A stretch of 64,000 nt of DNA from Planctomycetota bacterium. Lineage in GTDB: Bacteria; Planctomycetota; UBA1135; GCA-002686595. The stretch spans positions 124,001 to 188,000 of the forward strand of contig DUBE01000063.1 in assembly GCA_012960475.1 (NCBI GenBank). Reading direction: 5' to 3'. Shown here in pieces: positions 1-8,443 of this stretch. Numbering within the stretch: the stretch's first letter is position 1; each line of letters begins with the position of its first letter. The notes under the pieces are model-generated. The model saw nothing but the letters and a program-made list of their open reading frames with translations, made no database searches and was not told the DNA's origin. The position numbers and the translations under genes are program-made.

Positions 1-756
1 GCACTGCTTCTGGCCGAGAACGACCTGGAGAGCCGGGCGGACGAACTCAAGCTGATCCTGCTGGACGAAGGGGATCATATTCTTTGGGACCGCACCCTGC
101 TGCCCACAACGGGTCTGCCCCAGACAGTCTCTGCCGAGGGAGTTGGCGACTGGGCCGATGCCTTTGTGACCGCCCTCGACCAGCGCAGCGACCTTCGCCT
201 TCAGCGCATGGCCGTTGAGCGCGTGGGCATCACCCTGGTGCGCGCGCGTTCTGAGCAACTCTCAGGCGTCGATTTGGAGTTGCAGGCCAACAGTGATGGT
301 CAGTCTGAGTCCGCTTCAGACGCAGTGGAGGACACTCTTGGTTGGGAGTTCCCTGGCTGGTCGGCAAAATTGACCTGGAACATGCCTATCGGCAATGTCT
401 CTGCCACACGCGCTGCCTTGGCCGCGGAGACGCGCCTTAGAATTGCTAACCTGGAGTACGATCGGCTGGAGATGGCGGCCCTGGCCGAGGTGCGCGGGGC
501 TGTGCGGGACTTGCTCTATCGCACAGAGGCGGTGCGCGCGGCGGTCAGCAGTTTGGCACTGGCTCAGCGGCAGTTCGAAGCCGAGCAGTTGCGCTATGAT
601 GAGGGGCTCTCCACCAACTACCAGGTACTGGAGTTCCAGCGGGACTTTGTCCAGGCCAGGCGCAATGAGCGCCAGGCACGGGTGGAGTATGTCAAGGCCA
701 GGACGCGACTGCTGGCAGCCCAGGGGGTCTTGGATGGCCGGACTGACACACAATGA
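1..756 (+). CDS. TolC-family outer membrane efflux protein, 3' part
   Basis: The reading frame is open from base 1, so the gene begins upstream of the window; 251 C-terminal codons are visible. The segment has the alternating helical character of the second outer-membrane-efflux repeat: a Leu/Ala/Glu/Arg-rich stretch with no Pro from about codon 135, then the typical helix-end pattern around LRYDEGLSTNYQVLEFQRD and a final coiled-coil helix. Proteins of this family form the trimeric outer-membrane channel and periplasmic tunnel of tripartite exporters. The stop codon overlaps the next ATG (ATGA), so it is probably co-transcribed with the two genes that follow. No inner-membrane pump or adaptor is visible here; it may lie upstream. 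Confidence 0.85.
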   Translation, partial: ALLLAENDLESRADELKLILLDEGDHILWDRTLLPTTGLPQTVSAEGVGDWADAFVTALDQRSDLRLQRMAVERVGITLVRARSEQLSGVDLELQANSDGQSESASDAVEDTLGWEFPGWSAKLTWNMPIGNVSATRAALAAETRLRIANLEYDRLEMAALAEVRGAVRDLLYRTEAVRAAVSSLALAQRQFEAEQLRYDEGLSTNYQVLEFQRDFVQARRNERQARVEYVKARTRLLAAQGVLDGRTDTQ

Positions 757-2459
757 ATGATCTCATCAAGCAAAGCTCGGGCACACGTTGGCCCGCAGTT
801 CTTTTGTTCGCCATCTTGGGCCTGGTGCTCTGGCGGGGATGGCGTGACCCGGCCGAAGTTCCACTGCCGTTGACGGATCAGCTGGAGGCGGACCTGCGTA
901 TTCGGCGCCTTACCGATGACTGTTACATCGGCCTGCCCTTCCAGGGCGACACTTCCAACATGATCCCTGTCCTGGTTTCCAAGCTGGAAATGGGGCGCAG
1001 GGAGCCTTTGCAGGCCGCCACCAGGGAGCTTGCGGCCATCGGTGCCCCCGCCGTGCCTGAACTGCGCCGTCTGTTCGATCAATGCTCATCCAACCCCTAT
1101 CTGCAGGGGGTACTCAAGAACGTGGTCGAGGTTTGTGCCCTGATGGAAGATCCAGCGGGCCTTCCGATCTTGCGTAGTGGACTTGACCACGCGGCGGAAC
1201 CTCTGCGCATGGCCGCAGCTGACGGCATGACCCGTCATGGTCTGGCCGAGGACTATGAGTACGTCTTGCGCTGGGTCGACGCCAGCAAGAACACCTCCAC
1301 CAAGGTGACCTATTGCAAGGCCTTGCGTGCCATGGACCCCGATCGTTTTCTTGGGGACTTTCTACGGTGGTTGGAGATGGGCCGGCACGCGGACCTGTAT
1401 GGATATCTGTCCGTATACGCAACCACTGTCATCGATCCGGAAAGGGCCAAGGCCTTTGCCCGAGCCGGAGATTTTCATGATGTGGACTCAGCCTCGCGCA
1501 TCTACTTGATCGCCTCTGCCGCAGCCTTTGGGAATGCAGTCCTGTTGGAGGAGCTGCTGGCAAGCGCGCAGGGGGAGCACGCTTCGCGTGCCGCCCTGGC
1601 GCTCGACGCTCTGGGCAAGGTCGGGATCTTTGCACCAGCGGAGGAGGCCCTCTTGCACGACCAGCGCATGGAAGTGCGCCTGTCCGCGGTGGGCGTGCTA
1701 CGCACCATCGAAAATCTGTCGGAGCGCAAACGCCTCCTGCGCCTGGGGTTGGCCGACCAGGTCATCGAGGTGCGCGACCTCTGTCTGGAGGAACTCCTCA
1801 TGCTTGGAGATCCCGAAGCGCGCCAGCGGACTTTGCAGCTCTTGCGAGGCACGGATGGCGAAAGGGGTCAGGGAATCAAGCGCCTGCGCAGAGCCTGGAC
1901 AGCTAATCCTGAGGCGCTGGACGAGGCCCTGGTTCTGCTCACCGATGAGTTGGCTGCTCATCCCCAGCGAGCGCGCCATCTGTCATTGCTGCAGGCTGTG
2001 GCCATGATTCCGTCCCAGGCAGCAGTGGATGTACTTTGGGGATCAGAGTCGGCTTTGGCAGGCAGAGTCAAGGGGCTCGGGCCCTTCCGGTACTTGTGCG
2101 GCCAGATCTGGAATACGGGCCCCATCGGCCAGGCTTATCTGCGAACCAGGCTCGGCCAGGAATCTGACCCCTTCAGGCGACTCGACTTGATCGAGTGGAT
2201 CTGGCAGGACCGCTCCGATGAAAGCCGCGAGGTGTTGCTTGAGGCTCTGCTCAACCAGCCCGCAGGAACCGATCCTGTGGCCCGGCCTTTCGAGGTGCTT
2301 TATCTAGCCGATCGGTTGGCGGTCATGGGTCCAGCCAGTCGCATGGCCCCGCGAATCGAGTGGGCTTACAAGGAATCCACCCATGTTGTAGTGCGGCCAG
2401 CCCTACAATGCCTGCTGTGGCAGTGGTATGGTGACACGCGTTTCATGCGTGAACAATAG
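753..2459 (+). CDS. HEAT-like repeat protein with N-terminal membrane anchor
   Basis: 568 aa. Residues about 13-28 form one hydrophobic helix (WPAVLLFAILGLVLW), followed by a long Leu/Ala/Glu-rich solenoid. Repeated helix pairs such as RKRLLRLGLADQVIEVRDL and the Ala/Leu spacing resemble degenerate HEAT repeats, so a scaffold held on the outer face of the inner membrane is likely. The start is fixed by the 4-base ATGA overlap with the TolC-like gene. The following FG-GAP gene begins 23 bases after the stop. I recognise no enzymatic motif. An exact function cannot be given; a link to export or cell-surface assembly is inferred only from the operon. Confidence 0.75.
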   Translation: MNDLIKQSSGTRWPAVLLFAILGLVLWRGWRDPAEVPLPLTDQLEADLRIRRLTDDCYIGLPFQGDTSNMIPVLVSKLEMGRREPLQAATRELAAIGAPAVPELRRLFDQCSSNPYLQGVLKNVVEVCALMEDPAGLPILRSGLDHAAEPLRMAAADGMTRHGLAEDYEYVLRWVDASKNTSTKVTYCKALRAMDPDRFLGDFLRWLEMGRHADLYGYLSVYATTVIDPERAKAFARAGDFHDVDSASRIYLIASAAAFGNAVLLEELLASAQGEHASRAALALDALGKVGIFAPAEEALLHDQRMEVRLSAVGVLRTIENLSERKRLLRLGLADQVIEVRDLCLEELLMLGDPEARQRTLQLLRGTDGERGQGIKRLRRAWTANPEALDEALVLLTDELAAHPQRARHLSLLQAVAMIPSQAAVDVLWGSESALAGRVKGLGPFRYLCGQIWNTGPIGQAYLRTRLGQESDPFRRLDLIEWIWQDRSDESREVLLEALLNQPAGTDPVARPFEVLYLADRLAVMGPASRMAPRIEWAYKESTHVVVRPALQCLLWQWYGDTRFMREQ

Positions 2460-2482
2460 GCCGGTTTGCCACCGGCAATTCC

Positions 2483-5400
2483 ATGGATCAGCGACTTATC
2501 CTTCCCCTTCTGCTGGCCAGTTGGATGGGCTGCAGCGACAGTCCTACCAATCCCCAGCCAGATACCTCCGCCGCAGGCGACACCGCCAGCTCGCAGCGTC
2601 CGGTAGCGCCCGCCAGACTGTTTCCCGACAGCCTGGCTAGCTCGAAGGCTGGTTGGGATGATCTGCGCGGGCGTCTTGATCCTGGGCCGCGCGGGGATGC
2701 ATGGCAAGCCGAGTCGGTGGCCGAGCGCAGTGAACAGGCGCTGAATTATCTGTTGCGGGTACTGTTGGCGGACCGAGCAGATAATCTCAAGGGTCTCGTG
2801 GGGGCCAAGTTCACCGGGGCCTGCGCCCTGGTACCCACGGAATGGGCAGCGATCGGTCCCCTGGGTGATCTTTCTGTGCGCGAAGGAATCGGCAGCGGTT
2901 CATTTGGCGCACAAGAAGTCGTGGGACTCTTCCGTGACCTGATTCAGCCCTGGCAGGGAACCCCGGCGCGCCTGACGGTGCATTGCACGGCAACCGAGGA
3001 TCTAGGCGCGGCGATTTGGCGCACAACTCTGGGCGTGAGAATCGGTGGTGAGACAGCCGCAGGCGAGATGCTCCAGCGTCAGGCAACCGTGGTCATCCAA
3101 TGGCGTGTTGCCAAGCGGTTCCTGCTTCTGGGTATCGAGTCCTGCCGCTTGGAAGAGGCTCTCCTCAAGGCGCCGATTTATCAGGAGATCACTCGCGCAA
3201 GCCTGGCGGGCAGTTCACTGGGGGGACCTGCAAACCTGTTTGGCGCGGTGGAGCACACCCGTCGCATGGATGTGCAGGTGGCTGCTTCGGCGGTTGCTCT
3301 TGGCATGCATGGCATCGGTGTGGGGGACCTCGATGGGGATGGACTCGAAGACCTCTATGTGGCCCGCCACTCGGGGGTTCCCAATCACTACTTGCTGGCC
3401 AAGGCTGGCGGTGGTTTTCGAGATGCTCCCCCGGGGCACGGAGCTGATCTTCTGGAAGACACTGCAGGAGTCTTGATCTGTGATCTGGACGGGGATGGGG
3501 CACGGGATCTGGCCCTGGCAGTTTTCGATGAAGTGGTTGTGCTCTGGAATGACGGTCAGGGACGTTTTCCCGTGTACACGGCTCTCGAATGCGAGGGCGG
3601 TGCCCAGGTCTATTCCATAGTTGCTGGGGATGCGGATGGGGATGGGGACCTGGATCTCTACGACACGCGTTATCACCGTGGAGATCATCAAGCCAGTCCG
3701 CCTCTGCCCTACCACGATGCTCACAACGGAGCTGAGAACCACTTCTGGCGCAACGATGGCCAGCGCGGCTTTCAGGATCAGACCGCCCAGGCGGGGTTTT
3801 CCGAGGGCAATGACCGCTACAGTTTGGCGGCCCTCTGGCATGACCTGGACGGGGATGGAGACCTGGACCTGTATGTGACCAATGACTTTGGTCGCAACAA
3901 CCTTTACCGCAACGAGGGCGGGACTTTCCGGGATGTTGCGGACCAGGCTGGAGGTCTCGACATGGCCGCAGGTATGGGGGTATCTGTTGCTGATGTGAAC
4001 CGTGACGGGTTCAGCGATCTGTACATTTCCAATATGTGGTCCGCGGCAGGCTCCCGAGTTACGCGCGAAGTACGATTCATGCAGCGGCATCCTGAAGAGG
4101 TGCGGCGCATGTACAGTCATCATGCGGCGGGCAACACCCTGCTGCTAGGAGAGGGCCAAGGGAAGTTCCGTGACGCCTCATCGGCCATGGGCCTTTCACC
4201 TGGGGGCTGGTCCTGGGGTTCGATTCTGATGGACTTCGACAACGATGGTTGGAGCGATGCCTTTGTGCCCAATGGGTTCACCACCATGAGGAGCGACAAG
4301 GAAGCCGCCAGCTATTTTTGGCGCGTGGTGGTGGAGTCCTCTCCGGCTAAGCCGCCGCTCACTTCGGAGTACCAACGGCACTGGCAGTTCTTGACTCACC
4401 TTGGTCAAGTGGAGGCCTGGTCTTTGGCGGGCAACGAACCCAACTATGCCTACTGGAATGCCCGGGGCCGTTTCGTGGATGTGAGCGTGGCCCTGGGGCT
4501 CGATCATGTGGAAGACGGCCGTTCGGCACTGGCAGTGGATCTGGACGGAGATGGTCGGCTTGATCTGGTGACCAAGAACCGAACTGCGCCGCTGGTGCGC
4601 GTGTTGCGCAACACACACCCCTCAGCGGGGAACTTTGTCAGCATCGAACTGGTGGGGCAGGCTCCCAATACAGAGGGGGTCGGGGCCCAGGTCAGCGTGC
4701 GAGCATCAGGGCACGCCAATACCCGCACGGTGCACGCGGGGGAGGGCTACTTGGCCTCTGCCAGCAAGCGTCTGCACTTTGGCCTGGGCAAGGCCGGGGA
4801 GATTCAGGGGGTCCAGGTCCGCTGGCCGGACGGTCAAGTCAAGGAGTACGGGGCCTTGCCCATGGGGCAACTGCTGCGCCTGCACCAGGATGGACGGGTC
4901 TTGGAGTCCAACCCGAAGGCTGCCAAGGCAGTGACCAGGAGCAAAGTGATTCCAGAGGGTCTGCGCCCAGTGCGGTCACGGGTGCCTTTGCTGGTCACCA
5001 TCCCGTGGAGCGGTTGGGAACTACCCCGCTTTGATGGCACCTCCATCGCCACCGGATCCACGGCGGGGCCCATGGCGGTGGTGGCCTGGGCTGGCTGGGA
5101 CGATCCATCGCGTCAATTGCTGCGTGAATTGGGAGCGCAGGGGAAGCGCCTCGCCGCGGGGAACATTCACTTGCATCCGCTTTCTCTCGACGAACCACAA
5201 GCTCTGGACTGGATTCAGGCGGACATCAAGAAGGCAGGGTTGGCGGAGATCGGCGGTCGCGCGGACACACGCACTCGAGGCCTTCTGGATGTGCTGGTAG
5301 GTCTTTCCATTGGGCCCTACGAGTCCCTTGAACTTCCCATTGTTGTGCTATTTGACGCAACCGGACGGTTGGCGGTGCTGCATCTGGGTCCCGATGTTTC

Positions 5401-5620
5401 TGCAGCAGCGGTGTTGCAAGATCTTGAGACAATGGGTTCAGAGACCCTAGGCCGTTACCCCACTCGGTTGGGCGGTGGCCAATGGCTGCGCATTCATCCC
5501 GAGCGTCCCCTGGAAGCAATCGCTGGGTATCTCGCGCGCAATGGCGAAGCGCATCTGGCCAACAGCGTGGCTTCGGATCTTGATGCCTCCCAAGCGACTG
5601 GTCCCCAGGGCAAGGACTAG
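2483..5620 (+). CDS. FG-GAP/VCBS repeat lipoprotein with ASPIC/UnbV domain and thioredoxin-like tail
   Basis: 1045 aa. The N-terminus (LILPLLLASWMGCSDS) is a lipoprotein-type signal with Cys17, though the lipobox W-M-G-C is not ideal. Seven DxDxDG-type calcium loops characteristic of FG-GAP/VCBS propeller repeats begin near residues 280, 333, 381, 453, 503, 583 and 685; examples are DLDGDGLEDLYVA and DFDNDGWSDAF. Residues about 716-793 match the ASPIC/UnbV domain, including the VRWPDGQV motif. Residues about 832-1010 look like a thioredoxin fold (VVAWAGWDDPSRQLLREL) but lack a CxxC. Such proteins are surface or periplasmic, and binding is likely a calcium-stabilised adhesive or ligand interaction. 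The stop lies only 6 bases from the stop of the convergent next gene. Confidence 0.88.
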   Translation: MDQRLILPLLLASWMGCSDSPTNPQPDTSAAGDTASSQRPVAPARLFPDSLASSKAGWDDLRGRLDPGPRGDAWQAESVAERSEQALNYLLRVLLADRADNLKGLVGAKFTGACALVPTEWAAIGPLGDLSVREGIGSGSFGAQEVVGLFRDLIQPWQGTPARLTVHCTATEDLGAAIWRTTLGVRIGGETAAGEMLQRQATVVIQWRVAKRFLLLGIESCRLEEALLKAPIYQEITRASLAGSSLGGPANLFGAVEHTRRMDVQVAASAVALGMHGIGVGDLDGDGLEDLYVARHSGVPNHYLLAKAGGGFRDAPPGHGADLLEDTAGVLICDLDGDGARDLALAVFDEVVVLWNDGQGRFPVYTALECEGGAQVYSIVAGDADGDGDLDLYDTRYHRGDHQASPPLPYHDAHNGAENHFWRNDGQRGFQDQTAQAGFSEGNDRYSLAALWHDLDGDGDLDLYVTNDFGRNNLYRNEGGTFRDVADQAGGLDMAAGMGVSVADVNRDGFSDLYISNMWSAAGSRVTREVRFMQRHPEEVRRMYSHHAAGNTLLLGEGQGKFRDASSAMGLSPGGWSWGSILMDFDNDGWSDAFVPNGFTTMRSDKEAASYFWRVVVESSPAKPPLTSEYQRHWQFLTHLGQVEAWSLAGNEPNYAYWNARGRFVDVSVALGLDHVEDGRSALAVDLDGDGRLDLVTKNRTAPLVRVLRNTHPSAGNFVSIELVGQAPNTEGVGAQVSVRASGHANTRTVHAGEGYLASASKRLHFGLGKAGEIQGVQVRWPDGQVKEYGALPMGQLLRLHQDGRVLESNPKAAKAVTRSKVIPEGLRPVRSRVPLLVTIPWSGWELPRFDGTSIATGSTAGPMAVVAWAGWDDPSRQLLRELGAQGKRLAAGNIHLHPLSLDEPQALDWIQADIKKAGLAEIGGRADTRTRGLLDVLVGLSIGPYESLELPIVVLFDATGRLAVLHLGPDVSAAAVLQDLETMGSETLGRYPTRLGGGQWLRIHPERPLEAIAGYLARNGEAHLANSVASDLDASQATGPQGKD

Positions 5621-5626
5621 CGGCGA

Positions 5627-6151
5627 TCAGGGTGCCGTTCGCCAAGTTGGCAACTCGAGATCGAGGGGCCGTGGCATCTGTCCCTTGCCGGTCCAGCGGT
5701 GGTCCTTGTTGGGGTGTACCAGCAGGCCAGAGTCCGGGGTCCAAGCGTAGGCCGACTCTCCTGTGCGCCCGCTCTGCAGGGGCCAAGCGAAGAGGACCCC
5801 GCCTTCCGCTCGAGCCAACAGATATCCATGGTGCTCCACCAGATATCCCGCACCCAGGGGTCGTGCGTCGCTGAAACGATGGCGCAAGGGAGCAGTTGAG
5901 CGCATCAGGGTCCCAAGTGTGTGGGCGGCGGGAGCGGCGCTCAGCAGAGGTCCCAGAACCTGGGCTGCCTGGGCCGCATCCGCCTGATTGCCCGCGGCGG
6001 CCCATTGGGCCAGGCGCGGCATGGAAACCAGGATCACCACCAGGCCCACTGCTGCCAGCAGGAGGGCCGCGGGCGGGCTCTGGGCCAGAGTCGAGCGAGG
6101 CGAGGCACTCGAGGCCGGGGCCTCGAAGGGGATCGTTGCTTGGGAGATCAT
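5627..6151 (-). CDS. Hypothetical single-pass membrane protein
   Basis: About 174 aa. I chose the ATG at 6151 because a longer frame from 6241 would run into the start region of the divergent nucleotidyltransferase gene and adds an atypical Cys/His-rich leader. A short Pro/Ala-rich N-terminus precedes one clear transmembrane helix (ALLLAAVGLVVILVSM). After it comes an Ala-rich helix and a globular part ending with WTPDSGLLVHPNKDHRW. The topology is like pilin-type or other bitopic proteins, but I see no prepilin peptidase site, so no family is assigned. It converges on the FG-GAP gene with a 6-base gap between stop codons, leaving no room for a separate terminator. Confidence 0.6.
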   Translation of the reverse strand: MISQATIPFEAPASSASPRSTLAQSPPAALLLAAVGLVVILVSMPRLAQWAAAGNQADAAQAAQVLGPLLSAAPAAHTLGTLMRSTAPLRHRFSDARPLGAGYLVEHHGYLLARAEGGVLFAWPLQSGRTGESAYAWTPDSGLLVHPNKDHRWTGKGQMPRPLDLELPTWRTAP

Positions 6152-6225
6152 CTTGGTGAGCGCCGTGCACCCAAAGAGGCAACACGAATGGTGAACAGTA
6201 GAGAGCTGGGGGCTAGGCTTCCAGG

Positions 6226-7464
6226 ATGCGGCAAGAATCATGGAGCCAAGGGCTGAACCCCCAAGCCCTGGCGGCGGCGCGCGACGTAGCGCGAGTGCTG
6301 GGGAAGGCGGGCCATCGGGCCTGGTTTGTGGGCGGCTGCGTGCGTGATCTGGCCCTGGGCCAACCTGCGAAGGATCTGGATCTGGTCAGTGCCGCAACGC
6401 CTGATGAGGTGCAGCAGCTCTTCCGGCGCACGGTGGCGGTGGGCAAGGCCTTTGGCGTGATGCGCGTGCTCATGGGGGACTTTGAATTCGAGGTGGCCAC
6501 TTTCCGTTCCGAGGGAGACTACTCAGACGGCAGACACCCCAAAGAAGTCCGTCTAGTTTCTTCGGCCGAGACTGACGCAACCCGGCGCGATTTCACCTGC
6601 AATGCTCTTTATCTCGATCCCTTGGACGGGACACGGCTCGATCCCGCCAATGGGTTGAGGGATCTGGAGGCAAAAATTCTGCGCACGGTGGGCGATGCCG
6701 GGCACCGTTTTCGAGAGGATTCCCTGCGGCTGCTGCGCATGGCGCGCTTTGAAGCAGGTCTGGATCTGACACCTGTTGAGGGTTTGCATGAAGCTGCCCG
6801 GGCAGCGGCGACGGGTCTCCAAAGGGTCAGCTCCGAGCGAGTGCTCGATGAACTCACCAAGATCGCAGGGGGACCTGATCCCGCGCGGGCCTTGGCTGTC
6901 CTGTTGGAGTGCGACCTCTGGCAATATGCCCTGCCTGCCCTGATCGGGGGGGATGACCCGTTGCGCCTGGGCACTCTGAAAGAACTGGCGCGAGGGGCCG
7001 GGGAGGACGTTTCCCTGGTGCTGGCGGCCTTCCTCGACCCGGGGAGTGCGGACCCGGTTCCACTGCTCGACTCTCTTCCTCTCTCGCGGGAGTTGCGTCG
7101 ACGCCTGCTTGGCATCTGGCAGACCCGGCTGCGTATAGAAGAACTGGCCCGCGCTGGGAGTGAGGACCAGGCGGATCTGGCCCGGGCCCTGAGGGGTGCG
7201 AAAGGCGCGGGCGGTCTGGCTCTGGCCCAGGCGAGCTGCCGGGCCAAAGGCGAGGACCCTTGTGGGTTGGATAGGCTTGCCAGCTGGGCGGCTGACGCAA
7301 CCATGGAGGTCGAGCCGCTGCTCTCTGGAGACGACCTGAAGCAACTGGGGGTCGAGCGGGGCCCGCGCATTGGAACCTTGTTGAAGGAGTTGGAGGCAGC
7401 CCAGTTGCGCGGAGTGGTGGGAACCGTGGCCGAGGCTCGAGCTTTTGTGCAACGCGTGCTCTAG
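6226..7464 (+). CDS. cca: CCA tRNA nucleotidyltransferase / poly(A) polymerase family (class II)
   Basis: 412 aa. The nucleotidyltransferase head is clear: the glycine motif FVGGCVRDLALGQ near residue 34 is followed by the catalytic Asp pair in KDLDLVSAATP. The RRDFTCNALYLDP motif and the template-binding FREDSLRLLRMARF follow. The C-terminal half is helical, as expected for neck, body and tail. The enzyme class either adds CCA to tRNA 3' ends or adds A tails. Compared with the paralogue at 57527, this protein is compact and lacks the VHVHYG segment of PcnB, so the CCA-adding role is favoured. The tRNAs in this window that I could read already encode CCA, which would make it a repair enzyme. 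It converges on the UbiA-like gene. Confidence 0.85.
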   Translation: MRQESWSQGLNPQALAAARDVARVLGKAGHRAWFVGGCVRDLALGQPAKDLDLVSAATPDEVQQLFRRTVAVGKAFGVMRVLMGDFEFEVATFRSEGDYSDGRHPKEVRLVSSAETDATRRDFTCNALYLDPLDGTRLDPANGLRDLEAKILRTVGDAGHRFREDSLRLLRMARFEAGLDLTPVEGLHEAARAAATGLQRVSSERVLDELTKIAGGPDPARALAVLLECDLWQYALPALIGGDDPLRLGTLKELARGAGEDVSLVLAAFLDPGSADPVPLLDSLPLSRELRRRLLGIWQTRLRIEELARAGSEDQADLARALRGAKGAGGLALAQASCRAKGEDPCGLDRLASWAADATMEVEPLLSGDDLKQLGVERGPRIGTLLKELEAAQLRGVVGTVAEARAFVQRVL

Positions 7465-7495
7465 CCCATGGGTGGGTTTCAACCCGTCCGCCGAT

Positions 7496-8428
7496 TCAGC
7501 TGGGCGGCGCTACGGTGCGCAAGGCGTTTGCCAGGGGATAGCCCGCCAGAATCACAAGCGCAGCCCAAAGACCGACCGAGCCCAGAGCCGAGGTGGACAG
7601 GGCAATTGACGCGCTGATCAAGAGCAGGCGGCGCAGCAACAGGCCGACGCAATGAGTCACACGCTCCCGGGTCCAAGGTGCAGGGTCGCGTGCGGCCTGC
7701 CAAAGACCGGGAGCTCCCGATAATGCCAGCAGAGCGCCCAGGGTTCCACCGACGGGACTGTGCAGGGCGACCCCGGCCACCAAGGCGGGCAGGGGCAGCA
7801 AAGTCATGGCGCACAGTAACCTGCCTCGTAGAACCGTTGGTTCAAGGGCTGCATCTCCATCCTCGGCCCGGGCCAGACCGCTGATCAGAACCACATAGCA
7901 TCCGTAGGCCAGAGGCACAAGAAAGCGCCCGGGCAGGGTTTGTTCCAGGAACAGGTTCGTGGGTTCGCCCATGACCCACAGACTGCAGGCATAGGCCAAG
8001 GCCACGTTCCCTGCCCGGCAGGCACCCATGGTCAAGGGGCCTAGCCATTTGCCCCGCGGGCCAAGGTCATAGGCCACGATCAATAGGGTCAATCCAAGGG
8101 TTGCGAGCCCCGTCCTGGGATCCAGGGCAGATCCCAGCAGGACTCCCCCCAGCAGCAACCCCAGGGCCAGGCTCAAGGCCGAGGAAGGACTCACTCGCCC
8201 AGAGGGGATCGGGCGGTCCGGGCGTGTGTCCTGGTCGACGCCCCGGTCGCTCCAGTCGTTGAGCACCAGCCCGCCGTGAAACAGACAGAGGGAAAGCGGA
8301 ATCAAAAGCAGCAGCTTCGCCTCGGGCAGGTCTCCGTGGCTCGCCAGCAGCATGCCCGCAATCGGATCCCCGATGGCGGTCGGGGCCAGGGAGATGCGTG
8401 TCAGTCGCCAGAAGTCCGTGCGTTGCAA
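7496..8428 (-). CDS. UbiA-family prenyltransferase
   Basis: 310 aa integral membrane protein with about eight hydrophobic helices. The first substrate-binding motif is NDWSDRGVDQDTRPDRP (N57, D58, D61, D65), the NDxxDxxxD signature that binds Mg2+-prenyl diphosphate. The second, weaker motif is around YDLGPRGKWLGPLTMG. Family members transfer polyprenyl chains to aromatic acceptors for quinones, haem, chlorophyll or lipids; the acceptor here cannot be read from sequence. It starts 15 bases after the rseP stop, so it is probably the last gene of a dxr-rseP-ubiA-like operon. That would place it next to isoprenoid precursor synthesis. Confidence 0.85.
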   Translation of the reverse strand: MQRTDFWRLTRISLAPTAIGDPIAGMLLASHGDLPEAKLLLLIPLSLCLFHGGLVLNDWSDRGVDQDTRPDRPIPSGRVSPSSALSLALGLLLGGVLLGSALDPRTGLATLGLTLLIVAYDLGPRGKWLGPLTMGACRAGNVALAYACSLWVMGEPTNLFLEQTLPGRFLVPLAYGCYVVLISGLARAEDGDAALEPTVLRGRLLCAMTLLPLPALVAGVALHSPVGGTLGALLALSGAPGLWQAARDPAPWTRERVTHCVGLLLRRLLLISASIALSTSALGSVGLWAALVILAGYPLANALRTVAPPS

Positions 8429-8443
8429 TGGACTTGCTCCGGG

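Noticed and set aside
3215-4123. 302-aa open frame antisense to the FG-GAP gene
   Set aside because: Its Val/Ile-rich repeats mirror the DxDxDG repeats of the coding strand, so it is a reverse-strand artefact.
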